The notes beneath the pieces were generated by a model. It made no database searches and had not been told where the DNA came from. It saw only the letters and a program-made list of their open reading frames with translations. A program made the translations under genes and the position numbers. Positions 1 through 6,645 of a stretch of 12,754 nt of DNA are shown one piece after another (positions within the stretch are counted from its first letter, which is position 1; each line of letters opens with the position of its first letter). The stretch comes from Kiloniellaceae bacterium (lineage in GTDB: Bacteria; Pseudomonadota; Alphaproteobacteria; Kiloniellales; Kiloniellaceae): positions 1 through 12,754 of the forward strand of contig JAJFGM010000556.1 in the NCBI GenBank assembly GCA_021776145.1, read 5' to 3'.

Positions 1-936
1 ACCGAGCGCGTGAACGCCGCGCCAGCCGCCGGAGTTCATGATCAGTGTGGTCGAGTGGTCCTCGGCCAGTTCCGGGCCGAGCCCGCCAACTTCGCGCAGC
101 GCCGCCGTGCGCACGGCGTAATGCGAACCGATGCATAGGGGCGCAAATCCGCCACTGTAACCCGCTTGCATGGCGCCGTGCAGCGAGGCCTCGATCTGCA
201 GGCGGCCGCGCGCCGCCCAACTCCGATCGGCATTGCTGTCGCAGATGCTCGGCGCCGAGACGTAGCCGACGGCGGGGTCGTGGAAAGGCCGCAACATTGC
301 TTCGAGATACCCTTCCGCCGGAACATGATCGGCATCGAGTTGCACGACGAAATCGTAGGTATCGTAGCCGTAGGTGTCATAGAAATAGGCGAGGTTGCCT
401 TCCTTGCACTTGGTTCGCCTTGGCCAGTCGGCTTGGTGGTATGCGGCTATGCCGCGCCGGGTTGAGACGGCTACGCCTTGGCGACGACACCAGTCCAGCA
501 TGTCCTGCGTCGGATCTTCGTCAGCGAGCCAGGTGTCGTGCGGATAAGGCTGTGCCAGCATTGCCAGCATCGTCTTCTTCAATAGTTCGGGCCCCTCCGA
601 TGGCGCTTTGGTGACTACCATCGCCACGCGCCAATGTCGGGGGAGTTCAAGTGCCGAATTCGCGATCCGGCTCCGCGCAAAAAGCGTGAAAAAGTATGCC
701 GGGAGCGCGGTGGTCCAAAGGACAATCAGCGAATTGATCAGGAAGCGTGCCCACCCGATGTTGTGGGCCGGTTGCAGCCACCACCACCAGAATTGTGCGA
801 GCGCAATCAGCCACAAGGCGATGAGGCCACTGAAGACAAGGCGTTCCTTGGAAGACATCAGTGGTACGAGATAGGGTCGACTCGGAACCTCTGTCGCCGC
901 CGGCGCGGTCCTGAGATCGCTGATGTGTATGTTCAT
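1..936 (-). CDS. Membrane-bound family 2 glycosyltransferase, cellulose-synthase-like (3' end outside window)
   Basis: The open frame starts at the ATG at 934-936 and runs off the left edge after 312 codons without a stop, so the C-terminal part is missing. Two hydrophobic segments lie near residues 33-54 and 63-87, followed by a cytosolic GT-A domain. Processive GT2 landmarks appear in order: the acidic WLADEDP (about 136-142), KCKEGN (176-181), the metal- and UDP-binding DAD (201-203) and the catalytic-base region AEDHS (291-295). The QxxRW motif and the later membrane helices expected of BcsA-like enzymes would lie beyond the edge. In this family the enzyme polymerises or transfers sugar from a UDP-sugar at the inner membrane. 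It sits 93 bp downstream of galE on the same strand, so it is probably co-transcribed and supplied with UDP-galactose or UDP-glucose. No strong ribosome binding site precedes the ATG, so the start is moderately certain. The family is confident; the polymer is unknown. Confidence 0.86.
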   Translation of the reverse strand, partial: MNIHISDLRTAPAATEVPSRPYLVPLMSSKERLVFSGLIALWLIALAQFWWWWLQPAHNIGWARFLINSLIVLWTTALPAYFFTLFARSRIANSALELPRHWRVAMVVTKAPSEGPELLKKTMLAMLAQPYPHDTWLADEDPTQDMLDWCRRQGVAVSTRRGIAAYHQADWPRRTKCKEGNLAYFYDTYGYDTYDFVVQLDADHVPAEGYLEAMLRPFHDPAVGYVSAPSICDSNADRSWAARGRLQIEASLHGAMQAGYSGGFAPLCIGSHYAVRTAALREVGGLGPELAEDHSTTLIMNSGGWRGVHALG

Positions 937-1029
937 CGGCGCACGGCTCGCTGAGTCCCGGCCGGTCGCGGCCGAATGATCAGGGATTCGCCCGCCATCA
1001 AACGGTCGAAGCCGAGGCCCGGTTGTCGG

Positions 1030-2064
1030 TCAAACGTGTTGGGCATGGGCCCGAACAAACTCCGGCAAGGCCTGTTGACGCATGATCTCAGGCAGGAAGT
1101 CGCGCTGCCAGCGGACGGCGGACGCTGCAATCGTCGCGAGATCGGAGCGCGCCGCTCGCCATCCAAACAACTGCTGGGCGTGAGACGGGTCAGCCACCAG
1201 GGCCGGCGGGTCGCCATGGCGTCGCGGCTCTTCGATCACGCCCGGTCGTTGACCCACCGCCAGCGAGACGGCGTCGATGACCTCGCGGATCGAGGCACCA
1301 CACCCCGTGCCCAAATTCGCTACGGCGCTCGCGCCACCGCTTTGCAAGTACCGCAACGCCAAGACATGGGCATCGGCGAGATCGGCAACATGGACATAGT
1401 CGCGCACCGCCGTGCCGTCGGCAGTCGGATAGTCCGTGCCATAGATCGAAACGAAGGCGCGCCGGCCCAATGCTGCGTCTACGACCAACGGAATCAGATG
1501 TGGTTCTGGGTCGTGCAGCTCGCCTATCTCGCCGTCGGTGTCGGCACCCGCGGCATTGAAGTAGCGCAGGGCGCAATGCCTTATGCCGTGGCATTGGCCG
1601 TACCAGTGGACCAACTGCTCAAGCATGACTTTCGAGGCACCGTAGGGATTGACCGGGGCAAGCGGTGTCTGCTCTGTGATTGGTAATGCCGCCGGAATCC
1701 CGTAAGTCGCACATGTCGAAGATAGGACCAGGGCCTTGACGCCCGTTTCGACCATCGCATCCAAGAGGTTGATCGACATCGCGGCGTTGTTTCGGAAATA
1801 TATCGACGGGGATTGCATGGATTCGCCGACATAGGCGTAGGCCGCAAAATGCAATACGGCAGAGACACGGTGGTCGCGCATCGCTGCAACCAGCGCGGCC
1901 CGGTCCTCCAAGGGCGCCTCGACGGAAGGGCCCCAACGCACAGCCCAGCGGTTGCCCCGGCGATAGTCGTCGTAGACGACGGGAATATAGCCACGCTTGG
2001 CGAGAGCCTTGCAGGCGTGGCTGCCAACGTAACCGGCGCCTCCTGTTACCAGAACACGATTCAT
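1030..2064 (-). CDS. galE: UDP-glucose 4-epimerase
   Basis: This 344-residue protein belongs to the extended short-chain dehydrogenase/reductase family and matches GalE in length and motif order. The NAD-binding glycine motif TGGAGYVGSH is at residues 7-16. The catalytic Ser is in SSTCATYG (about S116), and the YxxxK pair in NPYGASK gives Y141 and K145. ALRYFNAAGAD follows at 165-175 and RDYVHVADLADAH at 221-233, both typical of GalE. The enzyme interconverts UDP-glucose and UDP-galactose in the cytoplasm. The ATG at 2064 has an AGGA about 10 bases upstream. It is the first gene of a minus-strand pair with the cellulose-synthase-like glycosyltransferase, which suggests a role in exopolysaccharide or lipopolysaccharide precursor supply rather than galactose catabolism, since no galK or galT is nearby. 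Activity on N-acetylated or uronic-acid UDP-sugars cannot be excluded. Confidence 0.93.
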   Translation of the reverse strand: MNRVLVTGGAGYVGSHACKALAKRGYIPVVYDDYRRGNRWAVRWGPSVEAPLEDRAALVAAMRDHRVSAVLHFAAYAYVGESMQSPSIYFRNNAAMSINLLDAMVETGVKALVLSSTCATYGIPAALPITEQTPLAPVNPYGASKVMLEQLVHWYGQCHGIRHCALRYFNAAGADTDGEIGELHDPEPHLIPLVVDAALGRRAFVSIYGTDYPTADGTAVRDYVHVADLADAHVLALRYLQSGGASAVANLGTGCGASIREVIDAVSLAVGQRPGVIEEPRRHGDPPALVADPSHAQQLFGWRAARSDLATIAASAVRWQRDFLPEIMRQQALPEFVRAHAQHV

Positions 2065-2109
2065 AAATTTCGATTCCTAGGCAGGTCGTTCCAAAGCCCC
2101 GACGCAATT

Positions 2110-2127
2110 CCGGCCGCACGCGGCCGG
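2110..2127. repeat. Perfect GC-rich inverted repeat in the galE leader
   Basis: CCGGCCGC and GCGGCCGG are separated by two bases. In RNA this would fold as a 7-bp stem with a 4-base loop. It lies about 46 bases upstream of the galE start. No T-run follows on either strand, so it does not look like an intrinsic terminator; a leader hairpin or protein site is possible. Confidence 0.45.
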
Positions 2128-2297
2128 TCAATAACGGTCAAGGCATTCAGCGATTAGCGGTCCCGGTTTTCTGGGTATCGGTGCTTATGTCAGGATTTGC
2201 AGAAACGGGTTGCCCGCAATCCACCAAAATGGCGGCTCTTTCGCAGGTGCGAAGACTATGTAAGGACCAAGTAAATTGGGCAAGGAAATTTTTGTAA

Positions 2298-2326
2298 AAA
2301 ATAACGCGACATCAATATTGTAACAA
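2298..2326 (-). promoter_or_regulatory. Possible sigma-70-type promoter for galE and the glycosyltransferase
   Basis: On the minus strand TTGTTA (-35, 2321-2326) is followed after 17 bases by TATTTT (-10, 2298-2303). Each matches the consensus at four of six positions. It would give a leader of about 225 bases before galE. The -35 box overlaps the 15-base palindrome at 2315-2329. AT-rich DNA yields such matches by chance, so this is only a candidate. Confidence 0.28.
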
Positions 2327-2329
2327 TAT
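2315..2329. repeat. 15-base palindrome in the AT-rich island
   Basis: The arms ATATTGT and ACAATAT are perfect reverse complements around a single central A. The size and symmetry fit a dimeric regulator site. It overlaps the candidate -35 box of the galE promoter, which would suit repression, but no regulator is identified. Confidence 0.45.
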
Positions 2330-2336
2330 CCACACA

Positions 2337-2377
2337 AATAACATTGTTTATTTATTTCTAATAAACACGATGTTATT
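2337..2377. repeat. Interrupted inverted repeat in the AT-rich island
   Basis: The outer arms AATAACAT (2337-2344) and ATGTTATT (2370-2377) pair perfectly. Inner arms TTTATT (2347-2352) and AATAAA (2360-2365) also pair, with 2- and 4-base bulges between the two stems. It may be an operator or a weak RNA hairpin, and chance symmetry is more likely in AT-rich sequence. Confidence 0.4.
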
Positions 2378-2873
2378 TATTGTTCAAATAATTACAAGAA
2401 TTCGACGCCATATAAGTCAATTCCAACGGCCGCCTGCGCAAGGGAAATGGAGTGGATCCAAAAAGGACGGCAAATAGTTGACCAACAATTCGAAAATGGA
2501 TCTCAAGCATGAGGCGGATAGATGCGGCACTATTGTCGCAGGTTAATGGATGTTCGTTGGTAAGCCTCGTCATTTAGGCGAAGATTCAGACAGTTGGCCC
2601 CGTCATGGCCGGCGGCCGGCATGGCAGAGCCGCTACTGTCGCGGGGGTTGAATGATCGCCGCGCGCTGTCTCAAGGCTGGCAGATCGCGCTTTTCGCGCT
2701 GGTGGCATGTTGCACGATCCGATCACGGCGACGTCTTATCCAACGGGTAGGATGACGTGCAATGGCCGGGAATTTGTTTAACTGGTAATATCGCTCGGAA
2801 GCCCCGCGGTCGGTGTCGCAAGGTGGATGGCAATATCGGGAGCGGCATCGTTTGTCGGGGGACCCTGACCGTG

Positions 2874-2891
2874 TTTTAGTCTACCCTAAAA
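2874..2891. promoter_or_regulatory. Inverted repeat upstream of the small orphan gene
   Basis: TTTTAG and CTAAAA form perfect 6-base arms around a 6-base spacer, ending 35 bases before the ATG at 2927. The position suits an operator for the downstream gene. No matching regulator family is identified. Confidence 0.35.
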
Positions 2892-2926
2892 GTACGTGGA
2901 CATTTGCGGCGACTCGGGAGAAGAAG

Positions 2927-3130
2927 ATGACATTCCGAAAATACCCACCGACCAAGGACCGGCGCGATATCGGTCAGGTCGTGTTCCCGATCGAGAAAAT
3001 GGCGGCGGCGCGTGAGCTCAGTTCCTGCTGTGTCGGCGTCGAAGCCGCGCTGGAGACCAATTCCGGATTTGACGGCCTGATGCGCCGCCTTTTAAATGCG
3101 CGACCGGCAAAAAGCGCGGATCCCAAGTAG
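2927..3130 (+). CDS. Small protein of unknown function (67 residues)
   Basis: The ATG at 2927 follows a strong purine-rich ribosome binding site (GGGAGAAGAAG ending immediately before it), so I prefer it to a GTG start 114 bases upstream that lacks such a site. Codon third positions are mostly G or C, as in neighbouring genes, which supports a real gene. The product is hydrophilic and soluble-looking, with a basic N-terminus, an adjacent Cys pair (SSCC, about residues 33-36), a helix-prone centre and a basic tail. There is no signal peptide or membrane segment. I do not recognise a family. The nucleoside phosphorylase starts 99 bp downstream on the same strand, so co-transcription is possible, and an inverted repeat lies just upstream. 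Confidence 0.55.
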   Translation: MTFRKYPPTKDRRDIGQVVFPIEKMAAARELSSCCVGVEAALETNSGFDGLMRRLLNARPAKSADPK

Positions 3131-3229
3131 ACACCTGATCGCAAGATACGAAGCGGCGCGCGCGACGGCTTGCGTCCGGCGGTGGACCTGCTATGCAGAT
3201 CCCTTCCCGCCGCCGCCCGCGGAGCCGAT

Positions 3230-4042
3230 ATGCGCGAAGACGAACCGCCGCCAATTCTGCGAGACAAAGACCACCAGGCACCCTCGGCCTTTCGTCCCGA
3301 GGCCCTGCTACGCGAAGCACGGCGGCAGAAGGGACTCGTGGCGGCCGAGGTGCCGGAACTCTGCCTGCTCGATCCCGACGGCGACATTGTGCGGCACCTT
3401 TGGGGCATTGGCGCCGCCCGGCCGGTCGCGGCCTGGTCGTGCTACCACTCGGAGATGTTCGGCTTCGACATCGGCGGCCGACACGTCGGCATCGTCGGCT
3501 GCGCTGTCGGCGCGCCCTACGCGGTACTGCTCGCCGAACAGATGTTCGTCTCGGGCTGCCGCCTGCTGGTCAGCATTACATCCTCGGGTGAGCTCGTGAC
3601 GCTCGGCCCGCGGCCCTATTTTGTACTCCTCGATGCTGCGCTGCGCGACGAGGGCGCCAGCTACCACTATCTGCCGCCTGGCGATTTCGCCACGGCCGAT
3701 GCGCGGCTTCTCGAGGCTGTCGGCCGCGCCGTCGCCACGGCCGGGCCGATCGTTCATCGTGGCCGCAGCTGGACCACCGATGCTCCCTACCGCGAGACCG
3801 AGGCTTTGTTGCGTCGCGGTCGCGAACTCGGCTTGGCGGCAATTGAAATGGAGAGCGCGGCGCTTTATGCCCTGGCCGAGGCGCGCGCCCTGCCGATCGT
3901 CTGTTTGGCGCACGTGACCAATGCCATGGCGGCCAACACCGGCGATTTCGAAAAGGGCGAAGCCTCCGGGGCCATCGAGGCGCTGCGCTTGATCGAATCC
4001 ATCGCCTTGGCCTTCGACGAGATCCTCGATGTGAAACCGTAA
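3230..4042 (+). CDS. Nucleoside phosphorylase family protein (uridine/purine phosphorylase-like)
   Basis: With the ATG at 3230 (GGAG about 5 bases upstream) the protein has 270 residues, close to the usual 240-290 of the NP-I family. Family landmarks are a Gly-rich strand GIVGCAVGAPYA (87-98), the region ALRDEGASYHYLPP (137-150), RGRSWTTDAPYRE (177-189), and the diagnostic AIEMESAALYALAE (204-217) with the ribose-binding Met-Glu. NTGDFEKGE (236-244) supplies an acidic residue near the position of the base-binding Asp. These enzymes split a nucleoside with phosphate into a free base and ribose-1-phosphate in salvage pathways. The substrate base cannot be decided by eye, and nearby genes give no nucleoside pathway context. 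An upstream TTG at 3170 would add 20 residues, but they look non-homologous. It is convergent with the LysR gene, 100 bp away. Confidence 0.85.
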   Translation: MREDEPPPILRDKDHQAPSAFRPEALLREARRQKGLVAAEVPELCLLDPDGDIVRHLWGIGAARPVAAWSCYHSEMFGFDIGGRHVGIVGCAVGAPYAVLLAEQMFVSGCRLLVSITSSGELVTLGPRPYFVLLDAALRDEGASYHYLPPGDFATADARLLEAVGRAVATAGPIVHRGRSWTTDAPYRETEALLRRGRELGLAAIEMESAALYALAEARALPIVCLAHVTNAMAANTGDFEKGEASGAIEALRLIESIALAFDEILDVKP

Positions 4043-4142
4043 AGCGAAAGGGCCATGTCAGGACTGGGCGTGCGGCGCCGATTTCGACCGCCACATGATG
4101 GCGCCGGTCAGCCGTTGGACTTCGGCCTTTGTAGGTTGGCAT

Positions 4143-5096
4143 TCACAGATCGGCGTCACGCCGCGTGAGCAGCTTGGCGATGTGACCATGGGTTAGTCTC
4201 GCTTCTTCATTCATCCAGTTGCGAAAGACACGGACGGCAAAATGTTCGGCGCGGGCCGGTACGTAGACCATGTCGTATCCATATTTGGTCTCTAGCGCGC
4301 AGTCAGTGCCGAACGGAGGGCAGAGTTTCCCTGCGAGAATATCGTGGAACGCACAGACGATGCTGCATAGCGCGACTCCCTGGCCTTCGATTGCTGCCTG
4401 CAAGGCCATGGCCGATTGACTAAAGCGAGGTCCCTCGGCCAAGTGATCGATATTCAAGTCGTGTCTCTTGGCCCAGCCTTGCCAGTTCATCCATGCCGGA
4501 TCGGTAGTCTCTCCTTCGAGGTGGATGAGATGGACACCCGCGAGATCGATGGGTTGCTGCCTATTCCTGTCGGCGAAATCGAAGCTTGGCGCACATAGCG
4601 GCAGAACCCAATCGTGGAAAAGCCGTTCGCTCTTGAGACCGGGATAGCGACCTGCCCCGAACCGAATGGCGAGATCGACTTCGCCCCTTCCGACCTCGAC
4701 AAAGCGCATGGCCGTATCAAAGCTTAGATTGATCGTCGGATGGCGCTCGTGAAACCGCTGGAGGCGGGGCACGAGCCATTTCATGGCGAAAGTCGGTGCG
4801 GCGCTAATGGATAGGTGCGTCTGGTCGTCGTCCGGTGCCAATTGGTGGAATCCTTGACTCAAAAAGTCGAATCCGCGGCGAATTTTCGGCAAGGCCTCCC
4901 GAGCTCGGGTTGTCAAGGTGAGGCCGTCCAACGAGCGTTGAAAGAGAGTTGCGCCGATACGCGCTTCCAACCCACGGACTTGCTGGCCGACAGCTGCCGA
5001 GGTGACACCCAGCTCCTCGGCGGCGCGCGTGAAGCTCCCGAGTCGCGCGGCCGCCTCGAAGGCCTTGAGGGCATTGAGGGGCGGTAGGGTATTCAT
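4143..5096 (-). CDS. LysR-family transcriptional regulator, GcvA type
   Basis: The product is 317 residues from the ATG at 5096, where MNTLPPLNALKAFEAAAR lines up with the GcvA subgroup N-terminus. An upstream ATG at 5126 would add ten atypical residues and place the coding region over a palindrome, so I reject it. The winged helix-turn-helix covers about residues 5-65, with SFTRAAEELGVTSAAVGQQV at 21-40, and the remainder is the two-lobed effector-binding domain. It presumably binds DNA as a tetramer and controls the divergently transcribed glutathione S-transferase gene and itself, as is common for LysR genes. The effector is unknown. The intergenic region holds two related palindromes and one CTAAT, the pentamer reported for E. 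coli GcvA sites. It is convergent with the nucleoside phosphorylase. Confidence 0.92.
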   Translation of the reverse strand: MNTLPPLNALKAFEAAARLGSFTRAAEELGVTSAAVGQQVRGLEARIGATLFQRSLDGLTLTTRAREALPKIRRGFDFLSQGFHQLAPDDDQTHLSISAAPTFAMKWLVPRLQRFHERHPTINLSFDTAMRFVEVGRGEVDLAIRFGAGRYPGLKSERLFHDWVLPLCAPSFDFADRNRQQPIDLAGVHLIHLEGETTDPAWMNWQGWAKRHDLNIDHLAEGPRFSQSAMALQAAIEGQGVALCSIVCAFHDILAGKLCPPFGTDCALETKYGYDMVYVPARAEHFAVRVFRNWMNEEARLTHGHIAKLLTRRDADL

Positions 5097-5114
5097 ATGG
5101 GTACTATAAAAGTT

Positions 5115-5131
5115 TTTCTTTAACAAAGAAA
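5115..5131. promoter_or_regulatory. Palindrome upstream of the LysR gene (candidate autoregulatory site)
   Basis: TTTCTTT and AAAGAAA are perfect 7-base arms around AAC. A T-N11-A spacing typical of LysR boxes exists inside it (T5117 to A5129). It ends 19 bases upstream of the LysR ATG at 5096. The 9-mer ATCTTTCTT on its minus strand (5126-5134) recurs on the plus strand at 5234-5242. Confidence 0.5.
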
Positions 5132-5177
5132 GATGAACTGATTTGTCGTCAACAGCTTATTGTTATAAAAATCCATG

Positions 5178-5208
5178 TTGTCAGGGTAAGTTTCTGCCAG
5201 ACTAATAT
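5178..5208 (+). promoter_or_regulatory. Possible promoter for the GST-PPOX unit
   Basis: TTGTCA (5178-5183) and TAATAT (5203-5208) resemble -35 and -10 boxes. The spacer is 19 bases, slightly long, which would suit an activator-dependent promoter. CTAAT (5202-5206), the E. coli GcvA-type pentamer, overlaps the -10. The predicted start near 5215 would put the second palindrome just downstream. Confidence 0.35.
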
Positions 5209-5225
5209 TGCGATCCCATAAGTCA

Positions 5226-5240
5226 GAAAGATAATCTTTC
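5226..5240. promoter_or_regulatory. Palindrome before the GST gene (candidate LysR operator)
   Basis: GAAAGAT and ATCTTTC are perfect 7-base arms around a single A. The site lies between the possible promoter and the ribosome binding site of the GST gene, 21 bases before its GTG. It shares the 9-mer ATCTTTCTT with the palindrome near the LysR gene, in opposite orientation and about 100 bp away. Confidence 0.5.
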
Positions 5241-5261
5241 TTATTGCGGAAGGCGTGTGTC

Positions 5262-5909
5262 GTGTATGAGCTCTACTGGCACCCCAGTTCCTCTTCTTAT
5301 GCACCCATGGCCGTCCTTGAGGAGATCGGTGTGTCCTTCACGCTCCATCAAGTCGACTATGACGGCGGGGAGACCCGAAGTCCGGACTATCTGCTCATTC
5401 AGCCCCTCGGCCTTATCCCGGCGCTGAGATTCGAGAACGGCGGCTCGATGTTCGAATCCGCTGCAATAGTTCTCCATCTCTGCGACCGTCACAGCGGGGC
5501 GATGCTCGCGCCGTCGCCGGAGCAGGCGGAGAGATCGGCATACCTGCAGTGGCTCTTCTTTCTGACCGACACGCTCTATCCCTCATACAATCGGTACTAC
5601 CATCCAGCGCGCTACACGGCCGATTCCAGCGGCGCCGCCGATGTGAAAGAGCAGGCACGTCGAACGATGCTGAAGCAATGGCAGGTGATCGAGGGCGCGC
5701 TACAAAGGAATGGTCCCTGGATCCTGGGGCAGCGCTTCTCGGCGTGTGACATCTATTTGCAAATGATCACCACGTGGCACGAGAACCCCGCGGAGCTCCT
5801 CGGCACTTACCCCCGTATCCGTGAATTGGCACGCGGTGTTATGGCCCGGCCCAGGTGCCGCCGCGCATTCGAGCGCCACACCTTCGAATCGGGATTGGAG
5901 AGCCACTAG
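5262..5909 (+). CDS. Glutathione S-transferase family protein
   Basis: I place the start at GTG 5262, because GGAAGG at 5248-5253 sits eight bases upstream and the protein then begins MYELYWHP, where GST thioredoxin folds usually begin. A TTG at 5244 would add six residues and has no such site. The 215-residue product is of normal GST length. The N-terminal thioredoxin-like domain has a Ser cluster (9-12) where the catalytic Ser is expected, the cis-Pro in LIPAL (P53) and the glutathione-contacting FES (64-66). The helical C-terminal domain has the N-capping region GQRFSACDIYL (156-166). The family conjugates, isomerises or reduces substrates with glutathione in the cytosol; the substrate here is unknown. 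It is divergent from the LysR gene, its likely regulator, and a PPOX-fold gene begins 27 bp downstream, so the two are probably co-transcribed. Confidence 0.88.
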   Translation: MYELYWHPSSSSYAPMAVLEEIGVSFTLHQVDYDGGETRSPDYLLIQPLGLIPALRFENGGSMFESAAIVLHLCDRHSGAMLAPSPEQAERSAYLQWLFFLTDTLYPSYNRYYHPARYTADSSGAADVKEQARRTMLKQWQVIEGALQRNGPWILGQRFSACDIYLQMITTWHENPAELLGTYPRIRELARGVMARPRCRRAFERHTFESGLESH

Positions 5910-5936
5910 CCAGGTTCGGGGTGATTAGGACCGGAA

Positions 5937-6485
5937 ATGAAAACCAAATTTACCCATATCAACGGCGAATACCGGGACTTCATCGAAAAGCAGAAGATGT
6001 TTTTTGTTGCCACCGCTGCCCCCGGGGGTCGCGTCAATATGGCTCCGAAGGGGATGGATACGCTGCGGGTCATGAGCCCCAATCGAATTGTCTGGTTGAG
6101 CCTGACCGGGGCGGAAAACGAAACAGCGGCGCACCTTTTGGAGTCGTCGCGAATGACACTGATGTGGTGTTCCTTCGATCGTAAACCGTTGATCCTACGA
6201 GCCTATGGGGACGCCTCCATCGCCCATCCTAGGGACAGGCGCTGGGGCGAACTCGCCATTCATTTCCCGCCGATACCCGGCGCGCGACAGATTTTCGACG
6301 TTACCGTTGATTTCGTCCTCAAGTCCTGTGGCTTCGGTGTCCCGCGTTACGAATTTGTCGCAGAGCGCGATACGCTGCGGAAATGGGCCGAGAAAAAGGG
6401 TGAGGACGGTTTGAATCGGCATTGGGCTGACCACAACACATCCAGCATCGACGAAATGCCGACCGGTATTTTACCTGATGGGTGA
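5937..6485 (+). CDS. Pyridoxamine 5'-phosphate oxidase (PPOX)-fold flavoprotein
   Basis: The 182-residue product has the split-barrel flavin-binding pattern: KQKMFFVATAAPGGRVNMAPKG (19-40 region), a strand IVWLSLTG (51-58), NETAAHLLES (61-70), and the motif SCGFGVPRYEF (130-140) that I associate with this PPOX subgroup. AGGA six bases before the ATG supports the start. PPOX-fold proteins bind FMN, F420 or sometimes heme and carry out redox reactions; this sequence is not close enough to PdxH to call it a vitamin B6 enzyme. It follows the GST gene by 27 bp and may share its LysR-controlled promoter, which hints at a detoxification or xenobiotic-reduction role. That role is inference. Confidence 0.82.
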   Translation: MKTKFTHINGEYRDFIEKQKMFFVATAAPGGRVNMAPKGMDTLRVMSPNRIVWLSLTGAENETAAHLLESSRMTLMWCSFDRKPLILRAYGDASIAHPRDRRWGELAIHFPPIPGARQIFDVTVDFVLKSCGFGVPRYEFVAERDTLRKWAEKKGEDGLNRHWADHNTSSIDEMPTGILPDG

Positions 6486-6645
6486 TGCGAGACCTTTTTG
6501 GCTGCCGGCGCGAGGACATCGGCGACCACAGGGCTGAAGGCGCATAATCGTCCGGCGGTTTGCCTTTCCTCTATGACGGGTGCTATGGCTGCAAAGCCGG
6601 GTGGGATTGGCCCGATGACGCCACGAGTTGGAATCCACGAGGACC

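Larger units (their letters stand above)
2065..2926. other. Long gene-free region with an AT-rich island
   Basis: No convincing gene lies in these 862 bases. The left part is GC-rich galE leader. The middle (about 2281-2400) falls to 27 G+C of 120 bases, about 22% by hand count, in a GC-rich genome, and holds two dyad symmetries and a possible minus-strand promoter. The right part (about 2580-2926) returns to high G+C and ends with an inverted repeat and ribosome binding site for the small plus-strand gene. Short frames here, including a 66-codon minus-strand one at 2373-2573, have no recognisable features. Confidence 0.6.

Noticed and set aside
45..614. Plus-strand 189-codon open frame opposite the glycosyltransferase
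   Set aside because: The composition is dominated by Arg, Ala, Pro and Cys with no motif, while the minus strand encodes clear GT2 motifs across the same bases.
976..1686. Plus-strand 236-codon open frame opposite galE
   Set aside because: It lies wholly antisense to a well-supported galE, is rich in Arg and low-complexity segments, and shows no domain. Long antisense frames are expected in GC-rich genes.
2373..2573. Minus-strand 66-codon open frame in the AT-rich gap
   Set aside because: There is no good ribosome binding site, no recognisable motif and no codon bias like that of neighbouring genes. A real small gene cannot be fully excluded.
3308..3913. Minus-strand 201-codon open frame opposite the nucleoside phosphorylase
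   Set aside because: It is antisense to a gene with clear family motifs and has no features of its own.
5097..5126. Upstream ATG extension of the LysR gene
   Set aside because: It would add ten residues atypical of GcvA-type proteins and would cover the palindrome at 5115-5131; the ATG at 5096 fits the family N-terminus.
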